Assembly (NCBI RefSeq): GCF_027925525.1
Contig: NZ_BSDJ01000008.1
Coordinates: forward strand, 220,383-284,382
Origin: Paenibacillus tyrphae
GTDB lineage: Bacteria > Bacillota > Bacilli > Paenibacillales > NBRC-103111
Reading direction: 5' to 3'
Length of the DNA: 64,000 nucleotides
Shown: one piece after another, positions 60,301 to 64,000 of the stretch
How the letters are laid out: the number at the start of each line of letters is the position of its first letter
How positions within the stretch are numbered: the first letter of the stretch is position 1
Position numbers and translations under genes: made by a program
The notes under the pieces: model-generated
Seen by the model: only the letters and a program-made list of their open reading frames with translations
What the model was told of the DNA's origin: nothing
Databases searched by the model: none

Positions 60301-63300
60301 GTCCAGCATATAGCGGATACGCTCCTCCGGATATTCCGGATCGATCGGCACATACGCGCCCCCGGCTTTTAGGATGCCGACGATACCGACGATCAGGTCC
60401 AGCGACCGTTCGGTCATCAGCCCGACGAGGCGGTCTTTCGACACGCCGCGGTCCCGCAGCGTGCGCGCCAGCCGGTTCGCCCGCTCGTTCAGCTCGCGGT
60501 ACGTCAGCCGCTCGCCTTCGAAGTAGACGGCGGTGTGATCCGGCGTCCGCTCCGCCTGCGCTTCGATCAAGCCGTGAATCGTCTGCTCCCGTGGATAGTC
60601 CGCCGCCGTCGCGTTGAACACATCGATGATCTGCGCTTGCTCCTGCGGCGTCACCACTTCCAGGTCGCTGACGCGGATTTGCGGATTCGCCGCGATTTGC
60701 TCCAGCACATGGATGAAATGGTACTGCATCCGTTCGATGCTATCCCCGTCATACACGAGCGCATTGTATTCGAAACGGAGCTTGACCGCTTCGCCCGGCA
60801 TAACAAGCAGATTGAAGTCATAGTTCGTCTGCTCGACCATTTGCGCATCGACGATCTCGAATTGATCGCGCTCGGCGCTTCCGAGCTGCTCCACCCGTTC
60901 TTCCACAGGATAGTTTTCAAAGACCATAATATGGTTAACCAGATCCTGCTTCTGCTCCGTCAGCGCCTGAATCTCGTAGAGCGGGTACGTTTCGTAAGCT
61001 TGGGAAGCAAGCGCCTGCTCCTGACTTCTTCGCATGACGTCCGCGAACCGCTCTTCCGCCTCGCAGCGGACGCGCACCGGAATCGTATTGATGAACAAGC
61101 CGATCATGTTCTCGATGCCCGGAATTTCCGCCGGACGCCCCGATACGACGCTGCCGAACACGGCATCCTGGCTGCCGTTGTATTTATGAAGCAGCAGTCC
61201 CCATACGGTTTGCAGCAGCGTATGAAGCGTTACTCGGTGCTGCTTGGCGAGCTGATCGATCTTCCGGGTTAACGGCTTGCCGAGGTCGCAGAACGACGTC
61301 TCGAACCGCTGCCCTTCTGTCTTAACTTGCGGCTTGCCAGTCGGCAGGAGCGTCTGCTGCTCGTAGCCGGCCAGATAGCCGCTCCAATAACGCGCGGCTT
61401 CTTCCGCATCCTGCGCTTCCAGCCATTCGATGTATTGACTGTACGGCGTAACCGGAGCCAGCTCCGGCTGCTTGTGCTGCATAAGCGCGAAGTAGCTTTC
61501 GAATACTTCTCCGGTCATCAGCGCCACGCACCAGCCATCCATCAAAATATGGTGCGAACTCCACACGAACCGGTACGTCTCTTCACCCGTACGCAGAACC
61601 GACACGCGCATCAGCGGATCTTTTTCCAGATCGAAGCCTCTGACCCGGTCCTCGCGAATAAACGTATCGAGGTAAGCGGCTCGTTCGGACTCGTTCATGT
61701 CGCTCAGATCCATATAGGCGAACCCGTTGTCTTTGCTGCGGAAGACGACCTGCACCGGCTGATCCTTCCATCCGATAAAGAAGTTCGTCCGGAAAATTTC
61801 ATGTCTCCGCAGCAGCAAATTCAAGCTGTTCTCAAAGACCCCTACATCCAAGCGTCCTCGCAGCTCAAACGTCGTTTGCTCGAAGTAAGCTCCCGATTGC
61901 GCGTCCAGCAAGCTGTGGAACAGCATGCCTTTTTGCATCGGCGTGAGCGCATAGACATTCTCCAGCTCTCCGATCGCTTGGGTGCGTTCCGCAAGCTGCT
62001 CCAGCTCCTCGATGGTCAATCCCCGGAGCAGGACATCGCTTGGCGTCAGCTCCGGCCGTTCTTTTGCCGCGCAGTGGGCGACGACGGTCCGCAAGCTTTC
62101 CTCCAGCAGCCCGGCCAGCCGCTCCATCGTTTCCCGGCTGTACTCCTTGCCGCTGTAGCGGATCGTCAATTGCAGCGCGCCTTCCGAAACGAGACCGTTG
62201 ATGTCGAGCGCATACTGCTTGGCCGCGTTTAGGCTGAGCTCCGCGCCCGCCGGATAAGGCGATATCCCGATGGCGCTGCTTTGCACGTCCTGATCGAATT
62301 GCCCCAAATAGTTGAAGCTGATTTCCGGCTCGGTGACGAAGACGTCACCTTCCTGCCGCGCCGACAAGTATCTCAGGATGCCGTAGCCGATTCCTTTTTG
62401 CGGAATACGGTGCAGCCCTTCCTTGACCCGCTTGATCCGTTGCGTTACGTCCTTGCTTTGGCCTATATCGAGCACGATCGGAAACTGGCTTGTAAACCAG
62501 CCGACGGTGCGCGTGATATCAAGCTCGGGAAGAATAGCTTCCCGACCGTGGCCTTCCAGATTCACCAGCACCTGCTCGATGCCGCTCCATTCGTGTACGG
62601 CCATGCCGAGTGCCGTCAGCAGCAGGTCGTTCATTTCCGTGCCGTAGGCGGGGTGAGCCTTCTTCAGAAGCAGCTCCGTCTCCTGCGGCGTCCAGGCGGC
62701 CGTGACGGTCTCGCTGTCCCGGTTGAGCGATTGCGAGCCGGCGTAATCTTTCGGCAGCGGACGATAGTCGGCCCGTTCGATTTGCTGCCAATATGCCCGT
62801 TCGCGTTCCATCGCCGGTCCGTTTGCATAGAGCGCCAGCTGCTCCGCCCACGTCCGGAACGAATCCGTTTTGTGCGGGAAGCGGATCGCTTCGCCGCGAA
62901 GCGCCTGTTCGTACCCGGTCGCGATGTCCTCGAACAAAATGCGCCATGACACCCCGTCGACCACCAAATGGTGGATCGCAATCAGCAGGTGATCGCCGTC
63001 CGGGCAATGGAACAGACCAAGCTTCATGAGCGGTCCGTTATCAAGGTCGATGCCGCTCTGAATTTCGTTCGCTTTCGCTTCTACGGCTGCCGCGACATCC
63101 GCCGCGTCGCTAAAATCTAACACTTCGAGGCTGAAAAGCTCACCTTCATTGGTCCCCCGGCTCCAAGCGGTATAGCCGCTGCCGGTTGCCCGGAACACCG
63201 TACGCAGCGCGTCGTGATGCTCGGCGATCTTCTTCATCGTCACGCGCAGCGCCGCTTCGTCGAAGCCTTCCTTGCGGTACAGCATAACCGACTGGTTATG

Positions 63301-64000
63301 ATGGTGCGCGTCGGCCAGCTTCTGCTCAAAGAACCAGAGCTGAACCGGCGTCAGCTGCATTTCTCCGACGACTTCGCTTTGATCCGCCATGCGGGTCGCA
63401 GACCGGACGCGGTGGCTCAGGTCGGCCACAGTCGGGTAGGCGAACAAGTCCTTCATGTCCAGCTTGTAGCCGGCTTGTAGCAGACGCGAAGCCACCTGCA
63501 GCGCTTTGATCGAATCGCCGCCCAACTCGAAGAAGTTGTCCAGGATGCCGACCTTTTCCACGCCCAGCACGGCCTGCCACACCGCCGCCAGCGTCTTCTC
63601 CGCCACCGTCTTCGGTGCTGCGTACGCCGCTCCCGCGCGCACACCGCCTTCCGGCTCCGGCAGCGCTTTGCGATCCACCTTGCCGTTTGGCGTCAGCGGC
63701 AAGCGCTCCAGCTTCATCATCCGCGCAGGCACCATGTGCGACGGTAGGCTTTGCTCCAGATACGCCTGCAGCTCCTCCACGCTCAGCACTTCGTCCCCTG
63801 CTGCGTAGCCCGCCAAATATTTTTGACCCCGCTCATCCGTCCGATCGATCACTACCGCCTGACGTACGCCCGCGAAGCGCAGCATCGCCGTTTCGATCTC
63901 GCCTAGCTCGATCCGGTACCCCCGGATTTTTACCTGATGGTCGATCCGGCCGATGAAGTCCACGTTGCCGTCTTCCATCCACCGCGCCAAGTCGCCCGTG
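54343..64000 (-). CDS. Nonribosomal peptide synthetase, 5' part outside the window ((A)-T-E, C-A-T, C-A-T, C)
   Basis: At least 3218 residues; the frame is open at the window edge, where the A-domain motif TGDLARW is read. Order: end of an A domain, T (LGGDSIKA), epimerase (HHLVVDGVSWR), D-L condensation (HHILMDGW), A with code DAWAFAGVAK (aromatic), T (IGGHSLRA), L-L condensation (MHHIISDG), A with code DMKDIGVVDK (Glu-like), T (IGGQSLRA), and a final complete condensation domain (MHHLISDG) ending in DVLDSIDFVF. It would contribute D-Xaa, an aromatic residue and Glu or similar, and pass the chain to the downstream synthetase. Ending in a C domain is unusual and pairs with the C-lobe start of the next protein. 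Confidence 0.95.
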   Translation of the reverse strand, partial: TGDLARWMEDGNVDFIGRIDHQVKIRGYRIELGEIETAMLRFAGVRQAVVIDRTDERGQKYLAGYAAGDEVLSVEELQAYLEQSLPSHMVPARMMKLERLPLTPNGKVDRKALPEPEGGVRAGAAYAAPKTVAEKTLAAVWQAVLGVEKVGILDNFFELGGDSIKALQVASRLLQAGYKLDMKDLFAYPTVADLSHRVRSATRMADQSEVVGEMQLTPVQLWFFEQKLADAHHHNQSVMLYRKEGFDEAALRVTMKKIAEHHDALRTVFRATGSGYTAWSRGTNEGELFSLEVLDFSDAADVAAAVEAKANEIQSGIDLDNGPLMKLGLFHCPDGDHLLIAIHHLVVDGVSWRILFEDIATGYEQALRGEAIRFPHKTDSFRTWAEQLALYANGPAMERERAYWQQIERADYRPLPKDYAGSQSLNRDSETVTAAWTPQETELLLKKAHPAYGTEMNDLLLTALGMAVHEWSGIEQVLVNLEGHGREAILPELDITRTVGWFTSQFPIVLDIGQSKDVTQRIKRVKEGLHRIPQKGIGYGILRYLSARQEGDVFVTEPEISFNYLGQFDQDVQSSAIGISPYPAGAELSLNAAKQYALDINGLVSEGALQLTIRYSGKEYSRETMERLAGLLEESLRTVVAHCAAKERPELTPSDVLLRGLTIEELEQLAERTQAIGELENVYALTPMQKGMLFHSLLDAQSGAYFEQTTFELRGRLDVGVFENSLNLLLRRHEIFRTNFFIGWKDQPVQVVFRSKDNGFAYMDLSDMNESERAAYLDTFIREDRVRGFDLEKDPLMRVSVLRTGEETYRFVWSSHHILMDGWCVALMTGEVFESYFALMQHKQPELAPVTPYSQYIEWLEAQDAEEAARYWSGYLAGYEQQTLLPTGKPQVKTEGQRFETSFCDLGKPLTRKIDQLAKQHRVTLHTLLQTVWGLLLHKYNGSQDAVFGSVVSGRPAEIPGIENMIGLFINTIPVRVRCEAEERFADVMRRSQEQALASQAYETYPLYEIQALTEQKQDLVNHIMVFENYPVEERVEQLGSAERDQFEIVDAQMVEQTNYDFNLLVMPGEAVKLRFEYNALVYDGDSIERMQYHFIHVLEQIAANPQIRVSDLEVVTPQEQAQIIDVFNATAADYPREQTIHGLIEAQAERTPDHTAVYFEGERLTYRELNERANRLARTLRDRGVSKDRLVGLMTERSLDLIVGIVGILKAGGAYVPIDPEYPEERIRYMLDDSGAELLLLQSGLRDRIAFAGIVVELDAADAYSEDGSNLTPVSGADDLAYVIYTSGTTGKPKGVMVEHHGLCNLKTYFDHTLHIGPRDKVVQFASYSFDAACWEFFQALFCGATLYIPTSHTILNYEWFEKYMAEHGITIAALPPTYAVYLEPDHMPDLRILFTAGSASSAELVQKWKDRVMYYNGYGPTENSVATSVWPVSTDPKADVMISIGRPVPNHRVYMVDPHGHLLPIGVAGELCVAGAGLARGYLHRPELTAEKFVMSRFAEGERMYRTGDLARWMPDGNIEYLGRIDHQVKIRGYRIELGEVEAQIMKAASAVQETIVIAREDASGQNQLCAYFVADCEVAVSELRSELAVELPNYMVPSYFVQLEQMPLTPNGKIDRKALPAPEGSVQTGVDYVAPRTWVEAKLVQIWQEVLGTAHVGVKENFFDIGGHSLRATTLASKIHKELNKQLPLRSIFEYPTVEQLARVIEEMEQVAYASIPVTAESEYYPASSAQKRLYVLNQLEGEALSYNMPSVLTVEGPLDRERVEEAFRRLIARHETLRTGFRLIDGEPVQRVVAAEDVPFRLEVTQADEKEAEAHIRRFVRPFDLEQAPLLRAGLIQLGPDRHLLMLDMHHIISDGVSMGVLTDEFVRLYGGEELPSLRIQYKDYAAWQQADVHGEWMKRQEAYWLDVFRGELPVLDLPTDYPRPAVRSFEGDTVTFTLGQAGSERLRQLAAQTGSTLYMVLLAAYMTLLHKYTGQEDVVVGTPIAGRPHADLEPVIGMFVNTLALRSYPAGEKTFLGYLQEIKEHALKAYEHQDYPFEELVEKLQVKRDMSRSPLFDTMFVLQNTEDGELGIEGLTFKPYPSGHDAVKFDLTLNAAEAEDELQFSLRYAEALYKRETVERMAGHFVRLLESVADSPQAKLAELEMITLEETAQLQTEFNDTTDDRYPQNKTLYAVFEEQVERAPDRIAVVFEGEQLTYGELNERANRVARVLRAHGVTADQPVAMLVERSPEMIVGMLAVLKAGGAYVPIDPQHPEDRIRFVLEDSGAKLLLTQSWQQAKAAEFQGEVLCLDETWLYEGPAEDVANLEPVSGANNLAYLIYTSGTTGQPKGVMIEQRSVVNFTLSLFEPIYAAHPEYRNMAQLAPYVFDMSVKPIYGALLLGLTLHIVPEETRMDGDKLLKFFCEHAIDITDATPTYLAILVQAAAASGGAAGAKHYVIGGEALTTKVVKSFWSTFGEQVKLTNVYGPTECTVDSTIYEVEPQRIGELADTVPIGRPLPNQKIWLLDAEQRLVPIGVAGELHISGAGVARGYNRRPELTEEKFVQNPYESGGRMYKTGDLARWLPDGTIEYMGRIDHQVKIRGYRIELGEVESGLMSVAAVREAVVIARENESGEKDLCAYYVADEPLAAVELRAELAAKLPGYMIPSYFVQVERMPLTPNGKLDRKALPAPEGGVETGTAYVAPRTALEARLTQIWQDVLKLPRVGVQDNFFDIGGQSLRATTLVAKIHQELQVKVPLRDVFHYPTVEQLAQSIAGMEQQAYTFIPAADKREYYPASSAQKRLYMLSHVQGGETSYNMPGVMKVEGPLDRHKLEDAFRKLIARHETLRTGFEMVDGEVVQRIYEDVEFVLEHVRAGVEEADKHIGRFVRPFDLEQAPLLRAGLIELEPERHLLMYDMHHLISDGVSAGIIVQELAQLYEGEELPPLRIQYKDYAVWQQQETQSERYLRRENYWLVTLAGELPVLDLPVAYPRPPVRSFEGALLDFAVEPAVAASLHRLAADTGSTMYMVLMAAYTVLLSKYSGQEDLIVGTPVAGRLSAELEPLIGMFVGTLAIRNYPRNDRTFYEYLLEVKERTLQAFEHQDYPFEELVEKLKVKRDASRNPVFDTMFIVRNMETQEAKLDKLSFTPYGQDHTTAKFDLTLSMSAEEGEIRGSFEYCTKLFGKSVIERLTGDFLTILSEIGANPELALSEISVSGHVKPKADVLDSIDFVF
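55970..57450 (-). other. Adenylation domain, code DMKDIGVVDK, Glu-like
   Basis: Pocket residues from FDMSVKP, ITDATP, VIGGEA and TNVYGPTECTVD give D-M-K-D-I-G-V-V-D-K. It differs from the common Glu code DAKDLGVVDK at two positions, both to similar residues, so Glu is the first guess. Confidence 0.65.
59130..60570 (-). other. Adenylation domain, code DAWAFAGVAK, aromatic
   Basis: Pocket residues from FDAACWE, IAALPP, LFTAGSA and YNGYGPTENSVA give D-A-W-A-F-A-G-V-A-K. The whole region is close to the gramicidin synthetase Phe domain (PPTY, TAGSA), with a roomier pocket. Phe, Trp or Tyr are the candidates. Confidence 0.6.
62020..63390 (-). other. Epimerisation domain of the upstream synthetase
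   Basis: HHLVVDGVSWRIL, EGHGREAILPELDITRTVGWFT and ISFNYLGQFDQD are present. It makes the residue loaded by the cut-off A domain at the window edge D-configured. The condensation domain after it is of the D-L type, in agreement. Confidence 0.9.

Overview
The window looks like a chromosomal segment of an endospore-forming Firmicute, most likely a member of the Paenibacillaceae. The support is a ytxC-thrS pair with a T-box leader, a gamma-type spore protein gene, a 3D-domain cell-wall protein, the futalosine menaquinone enzyme MqnC, an S-box metA-metI-metC operon, and very large nonribosomal peptide synthetase (NRPS) genes. Most genes are on the minus strand. I saw no rRNA, tRNA, CRISPR array or prophage.

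Bases 1-18,400 are mainly housekeeping: an M3 oligoendopeptidase, a small coiled-coil protein, a spore protein with a sigma-G-like promoter, a YuiC-like 3D protein, thrS under T-box control, ytxC, a membrane-anchored L,D-transpeptidase, mqnC, an EAL-domain protein, the methionine operon under a SAM-I riboswitch, corA, a hendecad-repeat coiled-coil protein and an HRDC protein. A 266-bp non-coding element with long imperfect terminal inverted repeats (MITE-like) sits inside the terminator after metC and has duplicated that terminator.

Bases 18,500-27,070 hold an aromatic amino acid catabolic block. hppD, an uncharacterised 314-residue gene, fahA, hmgA, a TrpR/YerC-like regulator and an NhaC-type antiporter lie in one direction. 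A phenylalanine dehydrogenase gene and a small DUF1450-type gene sit just upstream. Together they could take Tyr (and Phe) to the keto acid, then homogentisate, then fumarate and acetoacetate. No recognisable maleylacetoacetate isomerase is present in the block.

Bases 27,300-34,620 are a compact class I lanthipeptide cluster on the plus strand: two tandem precursor genes, a LanB dehydratase, an ABC transporter and a LanC cyclase. The precursors are unusual. Their cores are built of tandem five-residue units of the type (Tyr/Phe)-Ser-Ser-X-Cys and carry seven Cys each. One peptide uses Tyr and its twin uses Phe at every repeat. No leader protease, two-component system or LanFEG immunity transporter is present. 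A separately promoted 84-residue two-helix membrane protein just downstream is a candidate immunity factor.

Bases 34,990-43,050 are mixed metabolic and regulatory genes: MerR regulator and imine-reductase-like enzyme, ilvD, a DUF3055-type protein, a cupin, divergent AraC regulator and Fsr-like MFS exporter around an 11-bp inverted repeat, acyl-CoA thioesterase, and a 5'-3' exonuclease.

Bases 43,235-64,000 are the last part of an NRPS assembly line transcribed on the minus strand. The upstream synthetase is cut by the window edge. It shows (A)-T-E, C-A-T, C-A-T and a final C domain. The downstream synthetase shows a C-lobe fragment, A-T, C-A-T-E, C-A-T and TE. Binding-pocket codes read by eye give ...D-Xaa, aromatic, Glu-like, Val, D-Val, a probable basic residue, then release. 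The product is not recognised.
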